A model generated the notes under the pieces. The model searched no databases and was not told where the DNA came from. It saw nothing but the letters and a program-made list of their open reading frames with translations. A program made the translations under genes and the position numbers. A DNA stretch of 47,607 bases from an uncultured Lactobacillus sp. (GTDB lineage: Bacteria > Bacillota > Bacilli > Lactobacillales > Lactobacillaceae), in contig NZ_CALYQV010000009.1 of the NCBI RefSeq assembly GCF_945290125.1, forward strand, positions 1-47,607. The letters run 5' to 3'. Shown piece by piece: positions 17,782-25,726 of the stretch. The stretch's first letter is position 1; each line of letters starts with the position of its first letter.

Positions 17782-18977
17782 ATGAATAGTGCTCAAAGAG
17801 TTTCTTTTTCAAAAACTCGTATAGGTATCTTAGCGGTTAGTTTGGTTGGCATGGCAGCTTTAGCTATTACACCATCTTACGCTGCCATTGCTAAATTTTT
17901 TAGCCTTAATAATACTAGTGTACAAATGCTGACATCTTTACCAAATTTATTTATGATGCTTGCGGGAATAATCATTGGTAAATTGACAGCAAATAAAGTT
18001 AATTTAAAAATGTTGACTCTTACTTCAATTCTTTTAGTCACAATTGGTGGGTTATTGCCACTAGTACTGCACACGAATTTTGCGTTCTTACTTTTTTGCT
18101 CATGTTTAGTGGGTTTAGGTCAAGGAGCCTGCACCAATTTAACTCAGGTTTTAATCGCACAATTTCTGCCTCAAAGTGAACGTGAATCTACTATGGGTTA
18201 TCTACAACTTTTATTAATATTGGCGGCATGGTCTTTATTATGGGCGGAGTTCAACTGGCAGCTTCAAGCAACTGGATTAATAATTATTGGATATATCTGT
18301 TTTCGCTGCTAATACTTCTAATTGTATTTCTTCTTCTGCCATTTGAAACTGGCATCGCTTCTCAGAATGACACTGAAGCAGCTAATACTAAAATTCATTT
18401 AAACAAGTTCGTGTTTTATAGCGCTTTCTGGGCGTTTTTGATAATGTTACTTAATAATGTTTTAAATAATAATATCTCTTTGTTTGTAATGAGAGAAAAT
18501 CTTGGTGCCACTAGACAAGCAGCATTAACATCTACTATTTCTCTTGTTGGTGGGATGATCTGCGGCTTATTTGTGGGTAAAATTGGCAAAATATTTCGCT
18601 ATTCTTCAATTGCTCTTTCAATATGTTTGTATGGCATTGCATACTTTTTGATTGGTCTGTTTCATTCACTACTAATTGTCTTTATTGGCAGCTTTATAGT
18701 CGGAGCAGCAATGAGTATTGCAATGGGGCAATTTCCTTACTTGATTTCCCTGATTGTCGATGTTAACAGTGTTTCTATGGCTTTGGGGATTTATGTTGCG
18801 ATTTATTCGGTTGGTGGGGTCGTCAGTCCACTGATAATTAATCCTTTGACTAATTTAGTCAGTCATTTAGGTTTTAATGTCTTTTCGCTAAGCGGATTAC
18901 TTGCACTATTACTAGCCTTAATTTGTTTACTAGTTAAATTTCAAAAGAGTTTAGTTTTAGCTGCAAAGAAGCAATAA
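17782..18977 (+). pseudogene. MFS transporter, frameshifted
   Basis: Two overlapping frames encode the two halves of one major facilitator superfamily protein of about 398 residues. The first half runs from 17782 through about six helices, and the second continues in the -1 frame with IGGMVFIMGG and six more. The break is in the T4 run at 18209-18212: one extra T would restore GYLQLFINIGGMVF. No canonical slippery heptamer is present. It is therefore a disrupted gene or a sequencing homopolymer error. It directly follows the second flavoprotein (6 bp) and would have moved the operon's substrate or product. An intact version would resemble cyanate/sugar-type MFS carriers; specificity is unknown. 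Confidence 0.8.
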
Positions 18978-18997
18978 AAGCAGACAATAGTTTATAG

Positions 18998-19090
18998 TGA
19001 TGTGAACTACTAAAATTAGGAGACACTTCATAAGTTATTAGCTAAGGACTAACTTTCGATATTCAATCGGAGTTAGTCCTTTTAGTTTTC
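18998..19090 (-). mobile_element. IS3-family insertion sequence remnant (terminal end and transposase C-terminus)
   Basis: On the minus strand, 19088 to 19038 reads KLKGLTPIEYRKLVLS and stop, the typical C-terminus of IS3/IS150-group OrfB transposases. Upstream in the same frame are stops, so the rest is lost. Downstream towards 18998 lies a terminal-repeat-like sequence, TGTGAACTACTAAAATTAGG on the plus strand, ending AGACA, resembling IS3-family inverted repeats. No second end or OrfA is present. Confidence 0.72.
19043..19085 (+). terminator. Terminator-like hairpin inside the IS3 remnant
   Basis: AAGGACTAACT (19044-19054) pairs with AGTTAGTCCTT (19071-19081), and inner CGAT pairs with ATCG. 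A short TTTT follows, including the stem end. It sits between the flavoprotein operon and the sigma-54 activator gene and could end transcription of the operon. Confidence 0.65.
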
Positions 19091-19179
19091 ATCATAGTTT
19101 TAAAGACTTATTTTTTCCTCTTGAACGGACTTTATAAAACCGTTACCATAACTTTTAATAGTAAAGGAGGAGGGTTGTC

Positions 19180-21939
19180 ATGAATTTAAAACAAGAGCTG
19201 CTTAACTTAATACATGAAGCAAAATATGAAGATATCAAACAATTTTCAACTTCTAAGTTGGCTGCTAGGTTAGGAGTTAAAAGGAACACAGTTAGCCATT
19301 ACCTTAACCAGTTAGTTAGTGAAAATAAAATTATTAAGATCAAAACAAGACCCGTGATTTTTTTAGATCGAGAAAACCTTACAAAGACTACAAATAAGGT
19401 ATTAAATCAAGAATATGACAGTATAGAGGACTTAACTAAAAGCTTAAGAAAAACTGATGCATTTTCTGGTGTCATAGGACATGACCAATCATTATATGGT
19501 CAGATTAGGAAACTAAAAGCAGCTGCATCCTACCCAGGCAAACTTCCCGTTTTGATTAATGGACAAACAGGAACGGGTAAAACCTACATAGCAAGAAAAT
19601 TTTTTGATTACTGCGTAGCTGAAGGATGTATACCTTCAAATGGTAAATTTGTTAGTTTTAATTGCGCAGAATATGCTGATAACCCAGAGTTATTGACTAG
19701 TACGCTTTTTGGCTATGCTAAAGGCTCATTTACAGGTGCTGAAACTGCCCACAATGGTCTTTTTGATGAAGCAAATAATGGCATGCTATTTCTTGATGAA
19801 GTTCATAGGTTGGATCCTAAAGGACAGGAAAAACTATTTTCTTATTTAGACAGCGGAGAAATAGCACCATTAGGTGAAGCAGCTAAAAAGAAGTCGCTAA
19901 ATGTAAGATTAATTTGTGCTACTACAGAAGATATTAAGAGTAGTTTCTTGGCCACATTTATTCGTAGAATTCCAGTTCAAATTACAATGCCACCACTTTT
20001 TGATCGAACAACTAATGAGATTAGATCTTTAATAATATATTTCTTTATACTACATGCAAAAAAAATAAAGAAAAATATCAATGTTAATAATCATGTACTT
20101 TTAACTTTGGCCAATACTAAATATGAAAGTAATATTGGTCAACTAAAAAATGATGTCTTGCTTTCTGTAGCAAGTGCTCTTAGTAAAACAGAAAAAAATG
20201 ATCAAAATAGTATTTATGTTAAATTGGCTGACTTGCCACAGGGAATTTTATTATCTGGTATTTCCTTCTCAAAAGAAATTTGGTCACGGAATAAAAAGAA
20301 TATATTGATTAAACCAAATAGTAAGATTCAAGATTTTGTTGATAATTACGAAAGCACAAACTACATAGAGAAGACAATGAATCAAATTTTGTCTTTATAT
20401 GACGAAGTTTCTTTTAATTCTTTTATCTCAAAAGCTTTTGCAAAATTAAATAACTTATGTGATTATCTTATTTTTAAGAAAAAAACTATGGACAAAGGTG
20501 AATTGCCCCTTAATCTAATTAAAAAAATGCTTAATCAAGAAGTTGGTTATCTTCAAGACGATTTACGAAATGATTTTAACGGCAATATTATTGTAGCTAT
20601 TTCTTATTATTTTTATTTTAGACAAGAAAAACATTGGCAATTATCACAGAACCAAAGTAAAACAATAAAAAGAATTGTTAGCGAAATTAATGAAGTAAAT
20701 TATACAAGTGAAGTTGTAGATACAATTTTAAATGTTGTAAATAATATGCTTAACTTGTATACCGATGATATCGATAAATTATTTTTAGCTATTTACCTGA
20801 GTGGGGCACAAAGAAAAAAGAGTTCAAATTTAGTTCATTGTATTCTTCTAGCTCATGGTTATTCGACAGCAAGCAGTATTGCCGATACTGTTAATAAAAT
20901 TGCCGGTGAACCGTTACTTGATTCTTTTGATATGCCAATTGATATTTTACCGGAGGAGATAGCAAAAAAGGTATCGAACTATATCCATGTCAGACACGTG
21001 GTAAATGGCTTAATTCTAATGGTAGATATGGGTTCCTTAGAAAAAATTCCTGAACTATTGCAAATGGACTTAAATTTTCCGGTAGTCATATTAAATAATG
21101 TCTCCACACAATTAGCCTTATTTGTAGCTAATTATATAAAAGAGAGAAAGCCTATTGAATCCATCATCAATAAAATGGATGAGACAATTCATAATGATTA
21201 TCGGATTATTTATCCAAAGATGGTTAAACAAAATGTGATTTTAGTATGCTGTACAACGGGCGTAGGCACTGCAAACAAAATTAAAAAAATGGTTGAGGAA
21301 AGTCTACCTTTGAAAAGTAAGGTTCAAGTAATGTCGTGTTCCTATAATTGGCTAAAATTAGAGGATCAAGAAATGGCCCTCAAAAGAAAATATAACGTTT
21401 TAGTCGTGATTGGAACAGCGGACCCGAAATACTACAATATTCCTTATATTTCCTTGGAAGAATTAGTAAGTGGATCAAAACTATCAACTTTAAAACGAAT
21501 ATTGAAGGGAATCTTGTCTGATAAGAATCTTGATCACTTTAATGAGTCTATTCTAAGAAATTTCACTATTGAACGGGTTATTAATTCATTAACGATTTTA
21601 GATACAAAAGAAGTCATCAAAAATATTGATTCATGTATTAAGTTAATGGACAAATATCTAAACGTAACACTTTCTAATACAACGATGATGGCCTTATTCG
21701 TTCATATTAGTTGTATGATTGAAAGAATTATTCGTAACCAAATGTTAGAAACACCACCCAATAATTTTAAGGAAACAGCTCAAAGTGTGAAAACTATAAA
21801 AAATATTAGAAGATCACTGCGACAATTGGAGAGAATATATAATATCAAAATTCCGATTACTGAAATTAAATACATTTATGATTTAATTTTTGATACCCAA
21901 AACAGTAACCTGGAAATTACAAATACTGAAGATTTTTGA
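19180..21939 (+). CDS. LevR-type sigma-54-dependent activator with PRD and PTS EIIA/EIIB-like domains
   Basis: A 919-residue regulator. Domains: N-terminal winged helix (about 1-65); AAA+ sigma-54 activator domain (about 95-330) with Walker A GQTGTGKT (128-135), the sigma-54 contact loop GSFTGA (182-187) and Walker B MLFLDE (202-207); PRD1 (about 430-540); EIIA-Man-like domain with a candidate phospho-His H559; EIIB-like segment with C690-C691 (VCCTTGVGTANK); PRD2 (about 810-905) with H842 in FVHISCMIER. PTS phosphorylation of such domains sets activity in LevR. It starts at ATG 19180 behind AAAGGAGGAGG. It lies immediately ahead of a sigma-54 promoter and a mannose-family PTS operon, its obvious target. 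Confidence 0.95.
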   Translation: MNLKQELLNLIHEAKYEDIKQFSTSKLAARLGVKRNTVSHYLNQLVSENKIIKIKTRPVIFLDRENLTKTTNKVLNQEYDSIEDLTKSLRKTDAFSGVIGHDQSLYGQIRKLKAAASYPGKLPVLINGQTGTGKTYIARKFFDYCVAEGCIPSNGKFVSFNCAEYADNPELLTSTLFGYAKGSFTGAETAHNGLFDEANNGMLFLDEVHRLDPKGQEKLFSYLDSGEIAPLGEAAKKKSLNVRLICATTEDIKSSFLATFIRRIPVQITMPPLFDRTTNEIRSLIIYFFILHAKKIKKNINVNNHVLLTLANTKYESNIGQLKNDVLLSVASALSKTEKNDQNSIYVKLADLPQGILLSGISFSKEIWSRNKKNILIKPNSKIQDFVDNYESTNYIEKTMNQILSLYDEVSFNSFISKAFAKLNNLCDYLIFKKKTMDKGELPLNLIKKMLNQEVGYLQDDLRNDFNGNIIVAISYYFYFRQEKHWQLSQNQSKTIKRIVSEINEVNYTSEVVDTILNVVNNMLNLYTDDIDKLFLAIYLSGAQRKKSSNLVHCILLAHGYSTASSIADTVNKIAGEPLLDSFDMPIDILPEEIAKKVSNYIHVRHVVNGLILMVDMGSLEKIPELLQMDLNFPVVILNNVSTQLALFVANYIKERKPIESIINKMDETIHNDYRIIYPKMVKQNVILVCCTTGVGTANKIKKMVEESLPLKSKVQVMSCSYNWLKLEDQEMALKRKYNVLVVIGTADPKYYNIPYISLEELVSGSKLSTLKRILKGILSDKNLDHFNESILRNFTIERVINSLTILDTKEVIKNIDSCIKLMDKYLNVTLSNTTMMALFVHISCMIERIIRNQMLETPPNNFKETAQSVKTIKNIRRSLRQLERIYNIKIPITEIKYIYDLIFDTQNSNLEITNTEDF

Positions 21940-21969
21940 CAGAAATAAATTATCTAAAAAACTGTCAAA
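21935..21969. promoter_or_regulatory. Candidate upstream activator site (TTTGACAG dyad) for the LevR-like protein
   Basis: TTTGACAG (21935-21942) and its exact inverse CTGTCAAA (21962-21969) are separated by 19 bp. The centre is about 105 bp before the predicted start, a typical enhancer distance for sigma-54 activators. A third half-site, TTTGACA, lies at 22018-22024. The dyad overlaps the end of the regulator gene. Confidence 0.6.
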
Positions 21970-21994
21970 GAATACTCCAAAATTAAGCGGAAAG

Positions 21995-22020
21995 GCAACC
22001 AAATGAGGTTGCTTTTTTTT
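21995..22020 (+). terminator. Terminator of the activator gene
   Basis: GCAACC (21995-22000) pairs with GGTTGC (22007-22012), and eight T follow. It isolates the activator gene from the PTS operon. Confidence 0.85.
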
Positions 22021-22030
22021 GACACTTAGT

Positions 22031-22045
22031 TGGCACAATAATTGC
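22031..22045 (+). promoter_or_regulatory. Sigma-54 (-24/-12) promoter of the PTS operon
   Basis: TGGCAC (22031-22036), five bases, TTGC (22042-22045): a full match to the core sigma-54 consensus with exact spacing. Predicted start is near 22057, and the first ribosome binding site is at 22077. It lies directly downstream of a sigma-54 activator gene. Confidence 0.92.
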
Positions 22046-22090
22046 TAATAGTTTGGTGTAAGGACAAGATTCAGATAAGGAGGAATTAAT

Positions 22091-22561
22091 TTGATTAAAT
22101 TATTGCGAGTCGATCACAGATTGCTGCATGGGCAAGTAGCTTTTTCTTGGACTCAGGAACTAGGAGTTGATTGTATTCTAATTGCTAATAACGATGTCCC
22201 GAATAACGAGATCCGTAAGACAGCCATGAAACTTGCTAAGCCCCAAGGAGTTAAATTAGTGATTAAAAATATTTCTGATTCAATTAAAGCCCTAAAAAGT
22301 GGCGTGACCGATAAATACAAATTATTTATTGTTGTTGAGTCCGTTGCAGATGCTTATTCTTTAGCTACTGCATATCCTCAAATTAATCATATCAATTTAG
22401 GAGGAACAAAACCGGCAGATGGTACAAAGCAAATAAGTAAAGCTATCAATGTCACAAATGAGGATGAGAGCAAATTAAAGGAGCTGGTAAATCAAGGTTG
22501 TGAAATAGAGATTAGACAAGTGCCAAATGATAAAAAAGAATTATATAAGGAAATGATGTAG
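22091..22561 (+). CDS. PTS mannose-family EIIB component
   Basis: A 156-residue cytoplasmic phosphotransfer protein of the mannose/fructose/sorbose (EIIB-Sor) family. The N-terminal MIKLLRVDHRLLHGQV contains the phosphorylated His (H13). INLGGTKPADGTKQI (about 102-116) is a family patch. It starts at TTG 22091 behind AAGGAGGA, 6 bp away. It is the first gene of the sigma-54-driven operon and passes phosphate from EIIA (last gene of the operon) to the incoming sugar. Confidence 0.94.
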   Translation: MIKLLRVDHRLLHGQVAFSWTQELGVDCILIANNDVPNNEIRKTAMKLAKPQGVKLVIKNISDSIKALKSGVTDKYKLFIVVESVADAYSLATAYPQINHINLGGTKPADGTKQISKAINVTNEDESKLKELVNQGCEIEIRQVPNDKKELYKEMM

Positions 22562-22571
22562 GTTCTAAATA

Positions 22572-23411
22572 ATGAATAATAAAATTTCAAAGAGTCGTTT
22601 GGCAGCCATGAATTATTATTATAGAAACTATTCTTTTGAATATTTTTTAGATTCGGTTAGCCGAAACGGTTTAACTCAGATAGAACTTTGGACAAGTCCA
22701 CAACATTTCTGGGTTGAGGACACAGGACATCAAAATGTATCTCAAATAAAAAAGAATGTTGCAGATCATAATTTAAAAATAATTTGCTTAACACCACAAC
22801 AGAGTAATCCCAATTTATATAATTTGGCTGCTAAAAGTAAGCACTTAAGGGATGGATCTATTGCATATTTTAAGAACTTAATCGATGCTGCTGCAGAATT
22901 AGGTGTTCATATGATTGCATTAAATTCTGGCTGGGACTTTTATGATGAAGACCCCAAAAAAGCTTGGGAACGGTCGGTGAAAATGATGAAAACAGTAGCC
23001 GAATATGCTGCTAGTTGTCAAATTAAAATCGCTGTTGAAGCTTTGCAACCCGATGAGTCTCATTTGGTTAATTCAATCGTTGATCTTAAAACCTATATAG
23101 ACGATGTTGATGAAAATAATGTGGGAGTAAACATCGATTTGGGAGCCATGGCTAGAAATAGAGAAACTATTTTACAGTATTTTACTGCTTTTGGCTCAAA
23201 AGTCATTCATTGCCATTTTGTTGATGGCAACCCAGTTGGTCATCGTTGCTGGGGTGAGGGCGAAAGAAATCCTGGTGACGATTTTCAGGCTTTTAATTCA
23301 AATAATTATCAGGGTGATTTTACGTTTGAATTTGGGCAATCTGAATACTTTTTAAACCCTGCGGCAGTGGAAAGAAAGTCACTAGCATTTCTAAGTCCTT
23401 TTTTAAAGTAA
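22572..23411 (+). CDS. TIM-barrel sugar isomerase/epimerase (FrlC-like, AP_endonuc_2 family)
   Basis: A 279-residue TIM-barrel protein. The four metal ligands of this family can be placed: Glu in IAVEALQ, Asp in VGVNIDLG, His in VIHCHFVDG (with the following RCWGEGE) and Glu in FTFEFGQSEY. Size and motifs match fructoselysine 3-epimerase FrlC and other ketose 3-epimerases. It lies between EIIB and EIIC, an unusual position for an enzyme gene, so it is clearly tied to the same substrate. FrlC-like function is inferred from the FrlB-like deglycase in the same operon; an L-ribulose-type epimerase or other isomerase is possible. Confidence 0.8.
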   Translation: MNNKISKSRLAAMNYYYRNYSFEYFLDSVSRNGLTQIELWTSPQHFWVEDTGHQNVSQIKKNVADHNLKIICLTPQQSNPNLYNLAAKSKHLRDGSIAYFKNLIDAAAELGVHMIALNSGWDFYDEDPKKAWERSVKMMKTVAEYAASCQIKIAVEALQPDESHLVNSIVDLKTYIDDVDENNVGVNIDLGAMARNRETILQYFTAFGSKVIHCHFVDGNPVGHRCWGEGERNPGDDFQAFNSNNYQGDFTFEFGQSEYFLNPAAVERKSLAFLSPFLK

Positions 23412-23426
23412 AAGATAGGAGAAAAA

Positions 23427-24215
23427 ATGAGTAATTTAGGTACTGCATTACTGATTGGACTAGTAGGTTTTATTGGTCCCTTAGATTTTGCAATCGGTTC
23501 TAACATGTTAAATAGACCAATTATTTTAGGTCCTTTGGTAGGTCTGGTATTAGGAAATTTAACTCAAGGTATTATTATTGGAGCATCACTAGAACTAGTA
23601 TTTATGGGAGCTATTTCAGTTGGCGCATATTTACCCCCGGATGTAATTGTAGGTGGAGTTTTAGGTACAGCTTTTGCAATTACTTTGGGAAAGGGCGTTG
23701 GTGCAGCAATCGCCATTGCCATGCCTATTGCAATGCTTTCACTGGCTATAGGGAATTTAACAAGTGTAATTTTTCCAGCAATTGCCCATATTGGTGATAG
23801 ATATGCAAAAGAAGGCAAACCTGGTGGTATAACAGCTTCTATGTGGGGGATTGGCTTGATTGAATGTACCCGTCGTGGAATTTTGTGCTTTTTAGGCTAT
23901 TATGCTGGAAGTGCAGGAATGAAGGCACTATTAAACGTCATTCCACAAAACATTATTGACGGTTTACAAGTAGCAGCAAATATGTTGCCCGCTATCGGTT
24001 TTGCTATCTTATTGGAAATGATTATTAATAAAACCATATTGCCATATTTCTTTTTAGGATTTTTGCTCTCGGCATATCTGAAAGTACCTGTATTAGGTGT
24101 TGCTTTATTCGGGCTAATTATTGTTATTGTTAAATTTCATTCAGATAAAAAACAGACTGTTTTAACCACATCTACTTCAACAAAAGAGGATACCAATTAT
24201 GACGACGATTTCTAA
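23427..24215 (+). CDS. PTS mannose-family EIIC component
   Basis: A 262-residue polytopic permease subunit with seven to eight hydrophobic segments. It has the EIIC-Sor signatures GLVGFIGPLD near the N-terminus and IIIGASLELVFMGAISVGAYLPPD (split over about residues 50-73). With EIID it forms the sugar channel. GGAG precedes the ATG. The end overlaps the EIID gene by 17 bp, which suggests coupled translation. The C-terminal cytoplasmic tail is rich in Thr/Ser/Asp. Confidence 0.93.
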   Translation: MSNLGTALLIGLVGFIGPLDFAIGSNMLNRPIILGPLVGLVLGNLTQGIIIGASLELVFMGAISVGAYLPPDVIVGGVLGTAFAITLGKGVGAAIAIAMPIAMLSLAIGNLTSVIFPAIAHIGDRYAKEGKPGGITASMWGIGLIECTRRGILCFLGYYAGSAGMKALLNVIPQNIIDGLQVAANMLPAIGFAILLEMIINKTILPYFFLGFLLSAYLKVPVLGVALFGLIIVIVKFHSDKKQTVLTTSTSTKEDTNYDDDF

Positions 24216-25026
24216 AGAAAATAAGATAACCAATAAAGATTTAAGACAGATAATGTGGCGTTCCTTACCAATGGAATTTGGTTGGAACTATGAGAGACAA
24301 ATGCACTTGGCATTTGCTTATATGATGGCCCCTTTAATGAAGAAGCTTTATCATAAAAATCAAAAAGAATACACTGAATCACTTGAAAGGCAGATGGAAT
24401 TTTTTAATTGTACTCCACAATTAGTTCCTTTTATTGGCGGTGTAGTAGCTTCAATGGAAGAAAAGAATTCTGAAGATAAAGATTTTGATGTTTCCACTAT
24501 TAGTGCTATTAAAACTGCATTGATGGGTCCATTGTCAGGAATAGGAGACTCACTGTTTCTAGGCACCTTGAGAGTTCTAGCAGTTGGTGTAGCTGCATCT
24601 CTTTCAATGAAAGGCAGTATTCTCGGACCAATTTTATTTTTGCTAATATACAACATTCCTGCATACCTTGTTAGGTATTTTGGAGTCAAGGCTGGATACA
24701 GTATGGGAACCAGCTATCTTGATAAAATTCAAAAATCGGGCTTGATGGATAAGTTTAAGGAGGCTGCTGGTATTCTCGGAGTTATGGTCATAGGAGCAAT
24801 GACTCAAAATATGGTAGTTGTTAAAGTCGTAGCAAAATTTGGTACGGGTAAAACAGCAACTTCTTTACAAAGTGTTTTAGACAGCATATTACCAGGCGTA
24901 CTTTCGCTATTAGTCCTGTATATATTTTATGTCCTGAACAAAAAGAAAATTAATGTCTTGTGGCAACTATTAGGTGCTACCATCATTGGGGTTTTGCTTA
25001 CTGTTTGGGGAGTATTAGGTGTTTAA
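24199..25026 (+). CDS. PTS mannose-family EIID component
   Basis: A 275-residue membrane subunit. It has an N-terminal cytoplasmic part (MEFGWNYERQMHLAFAYMMAPLM, split at about residues 23-45), the typical GPLSGIGDSLFLGTLR motif (about 113-128) and several C-terminal helices. The family normally has about 270-300 residues. The start lies inside the EIIC gene, with AGAGGA about 8 bp ahead. The EIIC/EIID pair defines the permease; the sugar specificity is not readable. Confidence 0.93.
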   Translation: MTTISKENKITNKDLRQIMWRSLPMEFGWNYERQMHLAFAYMMAPLMKKLYHKNQKEYTESLERQMEFFNCTPQLVPFIGGVVASMEEKNSEDKDFDVSTISAIKTALMGPLSGIGDSLFLGTLRVLAVGVAASLSMKGSILGPILFLLIYNIPAYLVRYFGVKAGYSMGTSYLDKIQKSGLMDKFKEAAGILGVMVIGAMTQNMVVVKVVAKFGTGKTATSLQSVLDSILPGVLSLLVLYIFYVLNKKKINVLWQLLGATIIGVLLTVWGVLGV

Positions 25027-25063
25027 GTTAAATTGAAAAATATTGAGAAATTGAGGTATAAAA

Positions 25064-25726
25064 ATGATTAATAAAAAGATTGACTATATTGACGATCCAA
25101 ATGATACTTTTGAACAATACTTGGAGAAAGCAAAGAAATATAATTTTAGAGCAATATTTGCCAAACCGGAAAATGAATATGATATCGCTAAAGTGTCGTT
25201 AAAAGATACTGACATCATTATTGCTGGTGCGATAGATTTTCCTGAAGGCAGGATGGAACTTGATGAGAAAATGAAGCGGTTTGAAGATTATGCTGCCAAA
25301 AATTATGAAGAAGTAGATTACCCATTAAACCAAAAAAACGTTGAAAATAAAGATTTTGACGCTATAGAAAAGGAAATGTCGACAATTTCCCAATTTTGTA
25401 AGCAACACAATATTTGCGACAAAGTAATCGTTGAGATGTGTAAATTAGATGGTGATAATGCCGCCAAGGAAAAAATTTGTGAAATTGCAAATCGGGTTAA
25501 ACCGGCCTTTTTAAAGACTTCAACAGGAAGAAGCTTTGGCGGAGCTAAGATTGAAGACGTAAAACTTATGAAAAGAGTTCTAGATCCTGCAATAAAAATA
25601 AAAGCTGCGGGCGGCATACATACTTATGATGAAGCAATGGGGTTTTTAAATGCTGGTGCATCAATAATGGGTGCAAGTGCAGGAATTAAAATTGTTGAGC
25701 AAGAAAGAGATTTAAAGAATGCGTAA
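25064..25726 (+). CDS. DeoC-like class I aldolase
   Basis: A 220-residue TIM-barrel aldolase of the deoxyribose-phosphate aldolase (DeoC/LacD) superfamily. The Schiff-base lysine is K151 in FLKTSTGRSFGG, and the second lysine is K180 in IKAAGGIHTYDEA, matching K167 and K201 of E. coli DeoC. D85 in EVDYPLN is at the place of D102. No deoxyribonucleoside genes are nearby, so its substrate is likely a product of this operon's PTS substrate rather than deoxyribose-5-phosphate. It overlaps the next gene by 8 bp. True DeoC activity remains possible. Confidence 0.85.
   Translation: MINKKIDYIDDPNDTFEQYLEKAKKYNFRAIFAKPENEYDIAKVSLKDTDIIIAGAIDFPEGRMELDEKMKRFEDYAAKNYEEVDYPLNQKNVENKDFDAIEKEMSTISQFCKQHNICDKVIVEMCKLDGDNAAKEKICEIANRVKPAFLKTSTGRSFGGAKIEDVKLMKRVLDPAIKIKAAGGIHTYDEAMGFLNAGASIMGASAGIKIVEQERDLKNA

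Noticed and set aside
18205-18215. Programmed frameshift in the MFS gene
   Set aside because: The sequence read in the zero frame (CAA-CTT-TTA) does not allow tandem slippage, so a deletion or sequencing error is the better explanation.
21995-22024. Terminator plus third TTTGACA read as an attenuator of the PTS operon
   Set aside because: The hairpin lies upstream of the -24/-12 promoter, so it cannot attenuate that transcript; it ends the activator gene.
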